The notes beneath the pieces were generated by a model. It did not search any database and was not told the origin of the DNA. It was given only the letters and a program-made list of their open reading frames with translations. A DNA stretch of 64,000 bases from Achromobacter sp. B7 (GTDB lineage Bacteria > Pseudomonadota > Gammaproteobacteria > Burkholderiales > Burkholderiaceae_B), in contig NZ_CP032084.1 in NCBI RefSeq assembly GCF_003600685.1, positions 4,092,001 to 4,156,000 on the forward strand, in the 5' to 3' direction. A program made the position numbers and the translations under genes. Positions within the stretch are counted from its first letter, which is position 1, and each line of letters starts with the position of its first letter. Positions 52,835 to 62,118 of this stretch are shown piece after piece.

Positions 52835-52845
52835 TAAGGGGCGAT

Positions 52846-52903
52846 GCATCAAGGGCGTTGCATTATGGCCGAAGCATCAAGGCCGAACGCATCAAGGCCG
52901 AAT
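52846..52903. repeat. 14/15-bp tandem repeats at convergent gene ends
   Basis: Four copies of a unit near GCATCAAGGCCGAAC. The TCA at 52892-52894, in the fourth copy, is the stop codon of the minus-strand SMP-30 gene, so its last residues (RIRP) come from a repeat unit. Confidence 0.85.
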
Positions 52904-53770
52904 GCGGCATTGCCCGCGCGGCGCGCCCACGGCGCCCGCGCCCCGAACGCGCAGCAAGGCTCCATCCAGCGGCCCCGTGGCTGTCAGCCGGCCGCTGTCG
53001 CTGATGGTCGTGACAAAGATATCCGACAAGTCCGGGCCACCGAAACATAGCGATGCCGGATGCGCCACCGGCAGGTCGATGCGGCGATCCAGCTTGCCCG
53101 CCGCATCGAACCGCGCAATGGCCGCCGCGTGCACCAACGCGGTCCACAAGCCGCCCTCGCGATCAAAGCAGCAGCCGTCCGGGGCCGAACCGAGCGCATC
53201 GGTATCGATGAATACCTCCGGGGACAACAACCGGCCCGCTTCCTCCATGCGATAGCGAAACCCCTTGCGTTGCGCGCTATCGCACACATGAAAATGCCGG
53301 CCGTCCGGATGCATGACCGGGCCGTTCACCACGCCCAGCCCTTGCGCGATGCGGCTGACCCGGCCGCCCGTATCCACGCGGTACAAACCGCCCAGCGCCG
53401 CTTCGCCCTCTTGCCGATGAACATGCATGGTGCCGGCCACGAAGCTGCCATCAGGCAGCGGGGCGCCATCGTTCAGCCGCAGGTTCGGGTGGCTGTCGTC
53501 AATGCGCCCCAGCGTGCGCGTAGCGCCGTCGTTCAGGCTGACCAGCGCAAAGGTTTCTTTCAACGCCACGATGATGCTGGCGCCGCCGTTCAGCGCAAAC
53601 GAGCCCACCGGGGCCGGCAAGCGCCATTCACGCGTCGCACCGTTTTCCGGATCGATCCTCAGCAACTGCCCGCTGCGGCAATCCAGCATCCACAAGCAAT
53701 TTTCGGCCGCATCCCACACCGGGCACTCGCCCAGCGCTGCGCGAACCGTGCCGATACGCTCGATCTGCAT
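52892..53770 (-). CDS. SMP-30/gluconolactonase family protein
   Basis: 292 residues from ATG 53770 (MQIERIGTVRAALGECPVWD). Metal ligands of the six-bladed propeller are visible: Glu in GECPVWD, Asn and Asp in NLRLNDGAPLPDGSFVAGTM and Asp in GSAPDGCCFDREGGLWTALV. The family hydrolyses aldonolactones or similar lactones. Here a lactone step in degradation of the substrate handled by the neighbouring acyl-CoA cluster is possible. It is divergent from the enoyl-CoA hydratase-led operon. Confidence 0.92.
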   Translation of the reverse strand: MQIERIGTVRAALGECPVWDAAENCLWMLDCRSGQLLRIDPENGATREWRLPAPVGSFALNGGASIIVALKETFALVSLNDGATRTLGRIDDSHPNLRLNDGAPLPDGSFVAGTMHVHRQEGEAALGGLYRVDTGGRVSRIAQGLGVVNGPVMHPDGRHFHVCDSAQRKGFRYRMEEAGRLLSPEVFIDTDALGSAPDGCCFDREGGLWTALVHAAAIARFDAAGKLDRRIDLPVAHPASLCFGGPDLSDIFVTTISDSGRLTATGPLDGALLRVRGAGAVGAPRGQCRIRP

Positions 53771-54047
53771 GTGCCGACCGCCCCTGTTCTGCTCGTCCGG
53801 CGGACGAATTCCCAAACCATGGTATCGGCTTGCGCGGCGCGGGAATATGCCGTTTTCGTGCAGAACACAACCAACATTTTTGGCCTGAATCCTGCGCAAT
53901 ACCCGTCCATATAATCCAAAAAAAACCGGCCACCCCGCGCTGAAAACGGGGCAAGACCGGTCCATCGGACTCATGGAGACACGTCATGCAGCATGCCATC
54001 GGCGCCCTGCGCGCCCTCGCTTTTTCCCCAATCAACAAGGTGCCCGC

Positions 54048-54818
54048 ATGAGCGATGCCACCGTCACGTTGGAAGTCAACGAAGGGGTTGCGCTGGTCAC
54101 GCTGAACAGCCCGCCGGTCAATGCGCTGAACCGCGCCATGCGCCGCCGCATCGTCGCCATCTTCGACGAAATATCCGAGCGCGATGACATACGTTGCGCC
54201 GTGCTGACAGGCCAGGGAAAAGTGTTCTGCGCCGGGGCGGATTTGAAAGACCGACCCAACGCCGACATCGCCGGCGACTTCCTCGAGCACAACCGCATCA
54301 CCCGCGAAACCGGCAACGCCATCAAGGAATGCGCCAAGCCAGTGATTGCCGCGGTGAACGGCGCGGCGCTGGGCGCGGGGTTGGGGCTGATGGCCGCGTG
54401 CGACATCATGTACGCGTCCGACAACGCCACCTTCGGCATGCCCGAGATCAACGTGGGCCTGGCGGGCGGCGCGTCCATGTTGCGCACGCTGGTGGGCCGG
54501 TCAACTTTGCGCCGCATGTTCTTCACCGGCCAGCGCCTTAGCGCGCACGACCTGTTGCGCCGCAACGTGCTGGAAGACGTGCTGCCGCCCGACCAGTTGC
54601 TGCCCACGGCGCTGGCGCTGGCGCATGAAATTGCGTCCAAGGCACCGCTGGCCGTCTTGTATGCCAAGCGCGCCGCCAACATGGTGGACCTGATGCCGCA
54701 GCGCGATGCCTACCGTTTCGAGCAGGACTTCACGATGGCGCTGGCCAAGACGGAAGACGCCCGCGAGGCGCGCATGGCGTTCCTGGAAAAGCGCCAGCCG
54801 CAATTCAAGGGCCGCTGA
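54048..54818 (+). CDS. Enoyl-CoA hydratase/isomerase family protein
   Basis: 256 residues from ATG 54048 with AAGG upstream. The crotonase oxyanion-hole segments are present (FCAGADLKDRPNADIAGDFL and GAALGAGLGLMAACDI), but the first catalytic Glu position in the family (Glu in ALGGG-E) must be checked by alignment; AINGVAAGAG-type context reads GAALGAGLGLM here. A perfect TATAAT (53910-53915) lies 133 bp upstream. It is the first gene of a seven-gene cluster and is separated by one base from the next gene. Confidence 0.92.
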   Translation: MSDATVTLEVNEGVALVTLNSPPVNALNRAMRRRIVAIFDEISERDDIRCAVLTGQGKVFCAGADLKDRPNADIAGDFLEHNRITRETGNAIKECAKPVIAAVNGAALGAGLGLMAACDIMYASDNATFGMPEINVGLAGGASMLRTLVGRSTLRRMFFTGQRLSAHDLLRRNVLEDVLPPDQLLPTALALAHEIASKAPLAVLYAKRAANMVDLMPQRDAYRFEQDFTMALAKTEDAREARMAFLEKRQPQFKGR

Positions 54819-54819
54819 C

Positions 54820-57123
54820 ATGGCGCGGATCGCACAAGCGCACAGCGCGCAGCAACATCGCCCCCAGCGCGCGGGCGCCGGGCTGACGCCGTTTTTCAAG
54901 GCAGGCAGCATCGCCGTCGTGGGCGCGTCGGACGACGTCACCAAGATCGGCGGGCGCCCCGTGCAGATGCTGATCAAGCACGGCTATGCCGGCGCCGTGT
55001 ATCCCATCAACCCCAAGGGCGGAGTCATCCAGGGCTTGCCCGCCTACGCCTCGGTGCGCGACACGCCATCCGCTCCCGAGCTGGCCATCCTGGCCGTGCC
55101 CGCCGCCGCCACGCCCGCCGCGTTGCGCGACTGCGCGGCGCGCGGCACCAAGGCCGCCATCGTGCTGTCGGCCGGCTTCACGGAAGCAGGCCCTGCTGGC
55201 GCCGCGCTGCAAGCTGAGCTGGTCGCCATTGCCCGGGAATACGGCATGCGCGTGCTGGGGCCGAACTGCCTGGGCGCGGTCAACGTGGCCGACCGCCTGA
55301 TCGGCTCGTTCTCGATCGCGCTGGAAGAACACATGCCGCCGGCCGGGCACGCGGGCATCGTGTCGCAGTCGGGCAATGTGGGTAGCCACACCATGCAAAG
55401 CGTGGCGCGGCGCGGCATGGGCGTCAGCCGCTTCATGGCGACCGGCAACGAAGCCGACGTGGACGTGGCCGACGGCATCGCGGCGCTGGCCGACGACCCC
55501 GACACGCACATCATCCTGTGCTGCATGGAGACGTGCCGCGATGCCGACAAGCTGATCAGCGCGCTGCGCCTGGCGCGCCAGCGCGGCAAGCCGGTCATCG
55601 TGTTGAAGATCGGCTCCACTGAAAAGGGCCAGCAGGCGGCCGCGTCACACACCGGCGCGCTGACCGGGTCCGATGCCGTCATCGACGCCGTGTTCCGCCG
55701 CCATGGCGTGCTGCGCGTGCGCTCGGTGGAAGCGTTGATCGACGTCGGCCACGCGGCGTCGATGCTGATGCCGAACCGCTTGCCCCGCAACGACGCGGTG
55801 ACGCTGGTGGCGGCCTCGGGCGGCTTCGGCATCATGATGGCCGACGCCATGAGCGAGGCGGGCATGACGCTGCCCGCGTTGGCGCCGCTGACGCAACAGC
55901 GCATCCACGACGCCGTGCCCACCGCCAGCACCGGCAACCCGGTCGACGCGTCGGCGCAGATGTCGAGCCGGCCCGACATCCTGGGAAAGATGCTGACCGC
56001 CTTGCTGGAAGATCCGTCCGACAGTTCGCTGGTGTTGTTCATGTCGCTGTCGCTGTACAACACGCGGCTGCGCGGCATCTACCTGGAAGCGCTGGCGCAG
56101 GTGCGCGCCCGCCATCCGGAGCGCCTGCTGATGATCATCAGCCAGGGGCCGGCGGACGCCATCGAACAGATCAATGCGCTGGGCATACCCGTGTTCGCCA
56201 GCATTGATGCCGCGGCCACGGGTTTGGCGGGGCTGGCACGGCTGGGGCAGTTGCGTGCGAGGGGTGGCGCTGACCGTGCGGCTGGAGCGGGCGACACGGC
56301 GGCAACACCGCTTGCAGAGCCCGACGGCGCTTCGGTTGCAGCCATCGACAATGCGCCCCCCGCCCCTTCCCCCGTCGACCCCGTCGTCTTCAAGAATGAA
56401 TTCCACGCCAAGCAGGCGCTGGGCCAAGCCGGCATCGATGTGCCGGGCGAAGTGATCGCCATCGATGCCAACGCGGCCGTGCGCGCCGCCGACAGCATCG
56501 GCTACCCCGTCGTGCTGAAAATCGCGTCTGAGGATGTGGCGCACAAGACCGAGGCAGGCGGTGTGGCGTTGGATGTGGCCGACGCCCAGGCCGTGCGCGA
56601 GGCTCATGCCCGCATTCTTGCCAATGTGGCGCGCCACGCGCCCAGCGCCCGCATCGACGGCGTGCTGGTGGCGCCGATGCTGCGCGGTGGCACGGAAATG
56701 ATCGCGGGCGTGTCGCAAGACCCGGTCTTCGGGCCGATTGTCATGGTGGGCATGGGCGGCATCTATGCCGAAGTGCTGAACGACGTGGCGGTACAGACCG
56801 CGCCCGTCACCGAAGACGAAGCGCTGGCGATGATCCGGTCATTAAAGATGTTCCCGATCCTGGACGGCGCGCGTGGTCGGCCCAAGGCCGACGTGCAAGC
56901 CGCTGCACGCAGCGTGGCCCGCTTGTCGGAATTTGCCTACCGCCATCGCGACGACATCGCCGACATCGACATGAACCCCATTCTGGTAAGGCCCGAGGGC
57001 CAGGGCGTGGTGGTGCTGGACGCGCTGATGATTCCGCGCGCCACGCGTGCCTCTACACCCGCAGCCGAGCCCGCAGCCGAGCCCGCAGAGCAAGGACAAG
57101 CATGCAATTCGAACAACAGGTAA
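54820..57123 (+). CDS. Acyl-CoA synthetase (NDP-forming), acetate-CoA ligase family
   Basis: 767 residues, with all three modules: a CoA-binding domain (AGSIAVVGASDDVTKIGGRP), a succinyl-CoA ligase-like domain with the phospho-His motif SHTGALTGSDAVID near 277, and a C-terminal ATP-grasp (KNEFHAKQALGQAGIDVPGE, then VLKIASEDVAHKTEAGGVAL, near 520-600). The C-terminus has short Pro/Ala/Glu repeats (PAAEPAAEPAE). It makes an acyl-CoA from a free acid at the cost of ATP to ADP and Pi. This starts catabolism of the acid. It overlaps the next gene by 22 bp. Confidence 0.92.
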   Translation: MARIAQAHSAQQHRPQRAGAGLTPFFKAGSIAVVGASDDVTKIGGRPVQMLIKHGYAGAVYPINPKGGVIQGLPAYASVRDTPSAPELAILAVPAAATPAALRDCAARGTKAAIVLSAGFTEAGPAGAALQAELVAIAREYGMRVLGPNCLGAVNVADRLIGSFSIALEEHMPPAGHAGIVSQSGNVGSHTMQSVARRGMGVSRFMATGNEADVDVADGIAALADDPDTHIILCCMETCRDADKLISALRLARQRGKPVIVLKIGSTEKGQQAAASHTGALTGSDAVIDAVFRRHGVLRVRSVEALIDVGHAASMLMPNRLPRNDAVTLVAASGGFGIMMADAMSEAGMTLPALAPLTQQRIHDAVPTASTGNPVDASAQMSSRPDILGKMLTALLEDPSDSSLVLFMSLSLYNTRLRGIYLEALAQVRARHPERLLMIISQGPADAIEQINALGIPVFASIDAAATGLAGLARLGQLRARGGADRAAGAGDTAATPLAEPDGASVAAIDNAPPAPSPVDPVVFKNEFHAKQALGQAGIDVPGEVIAIDANAAVRAADSIGYPVVLKIASEDVAHKTEAGGVALDVADAQAVREAHARILANVARHAPSARIDGVLVAPMLRGGTEMIAGVSQDPVFGPIVMVGMGGIYAEVLNDVAVQTAPVTEDEALAMIRSLKMFPILDGARGRPKADVQAAARSVARLSEFAYRHRDDIADIDMNPILVRPEGQGVVVLDALMIPRATRASTPAAEPAAEPAEQGQACNSNNR

Positions 57124-58307
57124 TCGTTCCCGACCCCGCCTCGGGCGTCGAGGTCTACCGGCAACACGCGCGCAATTGGCTGCGCGCGAATTTGCCGGAC
57201 TTCATGCGGGCGGACAGCCCGGACTGGCGCGCCCCCACGCTGGCCGAAAGCAGCGCCTGGGAAGCGGCCATGCATCAGGCCGGCCTGGCCGGCATGACCT
57301 GGCCCAAGATCTATGGCGGCCACGGCCTGACGCTGCGCGAACATCTGGCGGTGAACAAGGAAATCGGCGCGCTGCCGATGCCGGAAAGCGTCAGCTCCAT
57401 CGGCAAGGAACTGGCCGGCCCCATCATCATGGCCGTCGGCGACGATGCGCAGAAGCAGGCCTTCCTGCCGGAAATCCTGACGATGCGGCAATTCTGGTGC
57501 CAGGGTTTTTCCGAACCGGACGCCGGGTCGGACCTGGCGCGCTTGCGCACCAAGGCGGTCGCGGAAGGCGGGCATTGGCGCATCAACGGCCAGAAAATCT
57601 GGACCAGCGGCGCGGCCAAGGCGCACTACTGCCTGCTGCTGACGCGTACCGGCACCGTGGCGGACAAGCACCGTGGGCTGCTGATGTTTGCCGTGCCGAT
57701 GGACACCCCGGGCATCCGCGTGGTGCCGATCAAGTCGATCGACGGCAAGGAGTCGTTTGCCGAGGTGTTCTTCGACGATGTGGTGGTGCCCGATAGCGCG
57801 CGTCTGGGCGCGCCGGATGAAGGCTGGAACGCCGCCATCCGCGTGCTGTCCATCGAACGCGCCACCAACCGCATGTACCGGCCGTGGCGCTTTGAATGCG
57901 AACTGCGCCAGTTGATCGCGGCGTGCAAATCCGACGCGCGTCTTGCGCCATCGTTGGACGACGGCTATGTGCAACAACGCGTGGGCGAAGTGGTCGCGCA
58001 GGTCGATGGCTTGAAGGGGCTGGTCGAACTGACCGTGGAACGCATGTTGCGCGGCGAATCCCTCGGCGCGCGCGGATCGTTGACGAAGCTGTATTGGTCC
58101 GAATGCCATCAGGCTTTTGCCGGGCTGGCGCTATCGCTGCTGTCGCAGGTGGGGCCGCATTCCAGCCCGCTGGCGCGGCGCGCGCACAAGGCCTTTACCA
58201 ACGCGTACCTGTTCGCGCGCGCTGAAACGATCTACGCGGGCACCACTGAAGTGCAGCTGGATGTGATCGCGCAGCGCGTCATGAACCTGCCCAAGGATTT
58301 GACATGA
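57102..58307 (+). CDS. Acyl-CoA dehydrogenase, full-length subunit
   Basis: 401 residues. Signatures include GFSEPDAGSDLARLRTKAVA (FAD/substrate motif) near 130, IWTSGAAKAHYCLLLTRT near 165-180 and YAGTTEVQLDVIAQRV at the C-terminus. It oxidises acyl-CoA to an alpha,beta-enoyl-CoA, reducing ETF. It overlaps the next ACAD gene by 4 bp (ATGA), which suggests that the two encode an alpha-beta heteromer, as in some steroid and branched-chain side-chain dehydrogenases. Confidence 0.93.
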   Translation: MQFEQQVIVPDPASGVEVYRQHARNWLRANLPDFMRADSPDWRAPTLAESSAWEAAMHQAGLAGMTWPKIYGGHGLTLREHLAVNKEIGALPMPESVSSIGKELAGPIIMAVGDDAQKQAFLPEILTMRQFWCQGFSEPDAGSDLARLRTKAVAEGGHWRINGQKIWTSGAAKAHYCLLLTRTGTVADKHRGLLMFAVPMDTPGIRVVPIKSIDGKESFAEVFFDDVVVPDSARLGAPDEGWNAAIRVLSIERATNRMYRPWRFECELRQLIAACKSDARLAPSLDDGYVQQRVGEVVAQVDGLKGLVELTVERMLRGESLGARGSLTKLYWSECHQAFAGLALSLLSQVGPHSSPLARRAHKAFTNAYLFARAETIYAGTTEVQLDVIAQRVMNLPKDLT

Positions 58308-59248
58308 GTAGCGAAGAACTGCGTCCCGAAGAGTTCGCGCAAGCCGCCGACGCCGCCATCACCGATGCGCTGTCGCGCGCGGACGCGCATGAGATGGCCG
58401 CCGTGCTGGCGCAGGCCGGGCTGTGCGGCGTGATGGCGGACGAGGCCGACGGCGGGCTGGGCCTGGACCTGGCGTTTGCCTTGCCGATTGCGCACGCGGC
58501 GGGCCGGCTGCAACTGCCCTTGCCGCTGGCCGAACAGATGTTGCTGTCCAAGGCGCTGGCGGGCACCCCGCACGCCGCCGTGCTGGTGGCCGGCGAGCGG
58601 CTGGCGGGCATCGCGTGGCAAGGCAGCGTGCAACAAGGTAGCGCGCGCGTGGATCATGGCCCGGCCGACTGGGTGCTGGTGGCCGATGGCGACGGCGCGG
58701 CGCTGCTGGACGTGCGCGATGCCGCGCAAGAACCCCAAGCGGCACTGGACCCCGACCACCCCCAGATCTGGCTGACGCTGGCCGGCGCACCCGTGCTGGC
58801 GCGGCTTGACGCGCAGGCCTGGCGCGCGCTGGAAGCGTCCGCGCAACTGCTGCTGGCCGAGTTCGCCAACGGCGCGGCCGAGGGGGCATTGCAAGCCACC
58901 GCGGGCTACCTGGCGACCCGCGTGCAATTCGGCCGTCCGCTATCGGCCAAGCAGGCCGTGCGCCATCTGCTGGCACGCATGCGCTTGCTGCAAGACGTGT
59001 CCAGCGCCGCGATCCGCCGCGCGATGCACACCGATGAATTCGGTGCGCCGCGCGACACCCGGCCCGCATTGGCGGGCGCCGTCGCCAACGCCGCTTTCGT
59101 CATTGAAAAATCCATCCACCTGCACGGCGGCATGGGTTTTACCTGGGAGCTGCCCTTGCACCCCGCGCTGCGCGCGGTGCGCAAGCTGGACGCGGCATTC
59201 AGCGGCGTGTCACGCGCCGTGGGCGGCGATTTCATTGAATCGGTGTAG
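58304..59248 (+). CDS. Acyl-CoA dehydrogenase, short partner subunit
   Basis: 314 residues, shorter than normal ACADs and without the CxEPxAGSD-type motif. The N- and C-terminal helices are kept (EMAAVLAQAGLCGVMADEAD; IEKSIHLHGGMGFTWELPLH), the latter being the family's C-terminal GG motif, but the catalytic Glu position cannot be found by eye. Such shortened paralogs act as partner subunits of heteromeric ACADs. The 4-bp overlap with the gene before it implies fixed stoichiometry. Confidence 0.88.
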   Translation: MSSEELRPEEFAQAADAAITDALSRADAHEMAAVLAQAGLCGVMADEADGGLGLDLAFALPIAHAAGRLQLPLPLAEQMLLSKALAGTPHAAVLVAGERLAGIAWQGSVQQGSARVDHGPADWVLVADGDGAALLDVRDAAQEPQAALDPDHPQIWLTLAGAPVLARLDAQAWRALEASAQLLLAEFANGAAEGALQATAGYLATRVQFGRPLSAKQAVRHLLARMRLLQDVSSAAIRRAMHTDEFGAPRDTRPALAGAVANAAFVIEKSIHLHGGMGFTWELPLHPALRAVRKLDAAFSGVSRAVGGDFIESV

Positions 59249-59257
59249 GAAGAAACC

Positions 59258-60016
59258 ATGCAACAAGATCTGGCTGGGCGCGTGGCGCTCGTCACCGGCG
59301 CAGGCGCCGGCATCGGCCGCGCCACCGCCCGCGCGCTGGCGGCGCGCGGCGCCATCGTGGGCGTCAACGACTTGAAACAGGAACTGGTGGACGCGGCCGT
59401 CGCCGACATTACCGCCCATGGCGGCAAGGCGTTTGCGGTGGTGCAGAACGTGGCATCGCGCGAAGGCATCGCACAGGCCGTGAGGCAGGCGGCCGAATAC
59501 GGCTCGCGCTTTGACATCCTGGTCAACAACGCGGCGTGGGTGCGCTACCAAAGCGCGGCCGAGATCCAGGCCGACACGATGGACCGCATGTTGGACATTG
59601 GCTTCAAGGCGGTGATCTGGGGCATCCAGGCCGCCGCCGAGGCGATGGACCCGGAACGCGGCGGCGCCATCGTCAACGTGGCGTCCACCGCCGCCCTGAA
59701 ATCCGCGCCCGCGTCGATGGTGTATTCGGGCATCAAGGCGGGCGTGCTGGGCATTACCCGGGCGGCGGCGGCCGAGCTGGGCGGGCGCGGCATCCGCGTC
59801 AATGCGGTCTGCCCATCGGCGGTGCCGACGGAAGGCACGCAGCGCAACCGCAACGCCGAACGCGACGCGCGCCGCATCGCCAGCACGCCGCTGGGGCGGC
59901 TGGGTACGGTGGAAGACGTGGCCAGCGGCATCGCGTTCCTGGCCAGCGACGAAGCGCGCTTCATCACGGCGCAGGCGCTGGTGGTGGACGGCGGCATCAC
60001 GTTCACCACGCTTTGA
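59258..60016 (+). CDS. Short-chain dehydrogenase/reductase
   Basis: 252 residues. GAGAGIGRATARALAARGA is the cofactor motif; NNAAWV stands for NNAG and YSGIK with the Ser of STAALKSAPAS forms the catalytic triad. It probably oxidises the hydroxyacyl-CoA or an alcohol made in the pathway. Its stop shares a base with the next gene (TGATG), a coupled start. Confidence 0.93.
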   Translation: MQQDLAGRVALVTGAGAGIGRATARALAARGAIVGVNDLKQELVDAAVADITAHGGKAFAVVQNVASREGIAQAVRQAAEYGSRFDILVNNAAWVRYQSAAEIQADTMDRMLDIGFKAVIWGIQAAAEAMDPERGGAIVNVASTAALKSAPASMVYSGIKAGVLGITRAAAAELGGRGIRVNAVCPSAVPTEGTQRNRNAERDARRIASTPLGRLGTVEDVASGIAFLASDEARFITAQALVVDGGITFTTL

Positions 60017-61350
60017 TGGATACGGTTCTGTTGACCGGCGCGGCCAGCGGCATCGGCCGCGCCACGGCCTGGCATCTGGCCCGACTAGGCCACCGCTGCG
60101 TGTTGGTGGACCGCAATGCAGCGGCGCTGGAAGAACTGTTGGCGCAGTTGCACGCGGCGAAGAAGGCGAATGTGGACGCCGATGCCGATGCCGACCGCAT
60201 CGCCGCCCCAATCGCAAGGCCCTCGCGCACCGGAGCCACGGACCGGCCCGCGCCGCAGTCCCAGGCGCCCGCCACCGTCCACGTCGAACATCTTGCCCGC
60301 GTCGTCGACCTGACGGACCCCGAACAGATCCTGGCGCTGGCCGACGGCATGCCGACGCTGAACGCCATCATCAATAACGCGGGGATGACTGACGCCAGCA
60401 ACCTGCCGGTCGTCGAACAACATGACCGCGACTGGCAGCGCTTGCTGGACCTGAACCTGCATGCGCCGCCCCGGCTGCTGCGCGCGCTACAGGGGCGCTT
60501 GGCGCCGCACGCCCGTATCGTCAACGTGGCGTCGGGCGCGGGGCTGCATGCCATTCCGCTGCGCGGCGCGTACAGCCCAAGCAAAGCCGGCTTGATCGCG
60601 CAGACGCACGCGCTGGCGCGCGCGCGGCCCGACCTGGGCGTCAGCGTCTTGTGTCCCGGCTTCGTGCAAACGGAATTGGTTGACGGGCTGATCGCAAGCG
60701 GCCGCCTGGACCCGGTGCGCGCAGTGGCGAAGATTCCGCTGGGGCGCCTGGCCAAGCCCGAAGAACTGGCCTGCGCGCTGGCGTTTCTGGCCAGCCGGCA
60801 CGCCGCGAGCTTAAGCGGCAGCCGCCTTTCCGTAGACGGCGGGTCGTCTGTCTTTGGCGGCAGCCAAGCCTATGCCCCCAACGCCATCCCCGCCGTGCCC
60901 TGCGACACGCCTTTGTCGTTAACCGTGCACGGCGGCTGGCCCGGGCTGGGCAGCACGGATACGCGCGACGGCTACGCTGCCATCATCGACACGTCTGTGC
61001 TGCACAGCCCGCCTGGCGGGCGGCTGGCGGCCACCTTGGCGGCCGCGCAGCGCCATGGCGGCGGCAGTGGGCCGGGCAGCCTGACGCTGCTGCTGCCGCG
61101 CGCGGCCCAGGCGGATTTCCAAGTGGACTCCCATGCGAACTCTCCTACGGCCTGGGAACACGCGGGCGACGACGCGGCCGCGCGCATGCTGATCGCCACG
61201 CTGGCCTGTGAATGGGGGCCGCGCGCGCGCCGCATCAATGCCGTCGAAGTGGACGCCGCCAACCCGGACGCCGCGCTGAACCCCCTGCTTCGTTTCGTCG
61301 CGGGCGCCGAAGCTCAATACCTGACAGGGCAAACGCTATGCACGCGCTGA
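60016..61350 (+). CDS. Two-part SDR protein: intact SDR plus degenerate second SDR half
   Basis: 444 residues. The first ~280 form a normal SDR (TGAASGIGRATAWHLARLGH, NNAGMTDASN, YSPSK near 195), except for a ~35-residue insert after residue 50 with DADADADRIAAPIARP-type repeats. After the SDR end (LSVDGGSSVFGG) a second half follows. Its C-terminal part (AARMLIATLACEWGPRARRI and QYLTGQTLCTR) resembles the end of another SDR domain, but no second cofactor or YxxxK motif is visible. A degenerate tandem fusion is the likely explanation. Confidence 0.85.
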   Translation: MDTVLLTGAASGIGRATAWHLARLGHRCVLVDRNAAALEELLAQLHAAKKANVDADADADRIAAPIARPSRTGATDRPAPQSQAPATVHVEHLARVVDLTDPEQILALADGMPTLNAIINNAGMTDASNLPVVEQHDRDWQRLLDLNLHAPPRLLRALQGRLAPHARIVNVASGAGLHAIPLRGAYSPSKAGLIAQTHALARARPDLGVSVLCPGFVQTELVDGLIASGRLDPVRAVAKIPLGRLAKPEELACALAFLASRHAASLSGSRLSVDGGSSVFGGSQAYAPNAIPAVPCDTPLSLTVHGGWPGLGSTDTRDGYAAIIDTSVLHSPPGGRLAATLAAAQRHGGGSGPGSLTLLLPRAAQADFQVDSHANSPTAWEHAGDDAAARMLIATLACEWGPRARRINAVEVDAANPDAALNPLLRFVAGAEAQYLTGQTLCTR

Positions 61351-62099
61351 ACGATCCCGCCGCGATCAAAGCCCGATTCATCGCCGCGCGCGGCTACTGG
61401 CGGCCGTGGACCGAGACGCTGTTGCATGCCAACCCCGCGTTCTTGTCGACCTATGCCGAGTACGCGGGCTATCCGGCGCGCACCGGGCCATTGACGCCGC
61501 GCATGGTCGAGCTGATCTACGTGGCGCTGGACACGTCCCCCACGCACCTGTACGAAGCGGGTTTGACGACGCACCTGAAGCTGGCCCTTGCGGCGGGCGC
61601 CAGCGAGGCGGACGTCTTCGACGTGCTGCACCTGGTGACGTTGCAAGGCCTGGGCGCCGTGCTGCAAGCGGCGGACGTGCTGGACGAGGCCGCCCCGTCG
61701 GCGGCCCTGCCGCCGGATGATCCGCTTGCCGCCCGCATCCAGGCGCTATGGCCCGATCAGGCGGCCAGCCTGTTGCGACTGGCGGCGCAGGACCCGGGTT
61801 ATGTGGCCGTGCTGCTGGATTTTGTGGAAGGCGGCGCGCCGGCAGGCGGCCTTAGCCATGCCGAACGCTTGTTGGTGCGCATTGCGCTGCACGCCGCGTT
61901 CACGGAGGGCAACCGCGGCGCATTGCAGGCGCTGATTCCGCATGCGCTGACGCAAGGCGTGACGCGCGCGGAGATACTGCAAGTCATTCAACTGGGCGCC
62001 CACCTTGCCGTGCATGGCGCGTCGTTGGGCGCCACGGTGTACACGAAGGTGGTTGCCGATAACAGGAACGAGCCCGGCAAGGCCGACGCAACGGCTTGA
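61338..62099 (+). CDS. Carboxymuconolactone decarboxylase family protein (two CMD-like halves)
   Basis: 253 residues from ATG 61338, overlapping the SDR gene by 13 bp. Both halves have the CMD-type helical pattern (RMVELIYVALDTSPTHLYEA, then THLKLALAAGASEADVFDVL; AERLLVRIALHAAFTEGNRG). The CxxC motif of AhpD-like peroxidases is absent, so a decarboxylase or hydrolase-like role is more likely. It is the last gene of the cluster. Function in this pathway is unknown. Confidence 0.88.
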   Translation: MHALNDPAAIKARFIAARGYWRPWTETLLHANPAFLSTYAEYAGYPARTGPLTPRMVELIYVALDTSPTHLYEAGLTTHLKLALAAGASEADVFDVLHLVTLQGLGAVLQAADVLDEAAPSAALPPDDPLAARIQALWPDQAASLLRLAAQDPGYVAVLLDFVEGGAPAGGLSHAERLLVRIALHAAFTEGNRGALQALIPHALTQGVTRAEILQVIQLGAHLAVHGASLGATVYTKVVADNRNEPGKADATA

Positions 62100-62118
62100 C
62101 CGGATCCTGCTGCCTGGC

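Noticed and set aside
59536..60015. An earlier start of the second SDR gene inside the first SDR gene
   Set aside because: The upstream frame is Gly/Arg-rich shadow sequence; ATG 60016 begins the SDR fold directly.
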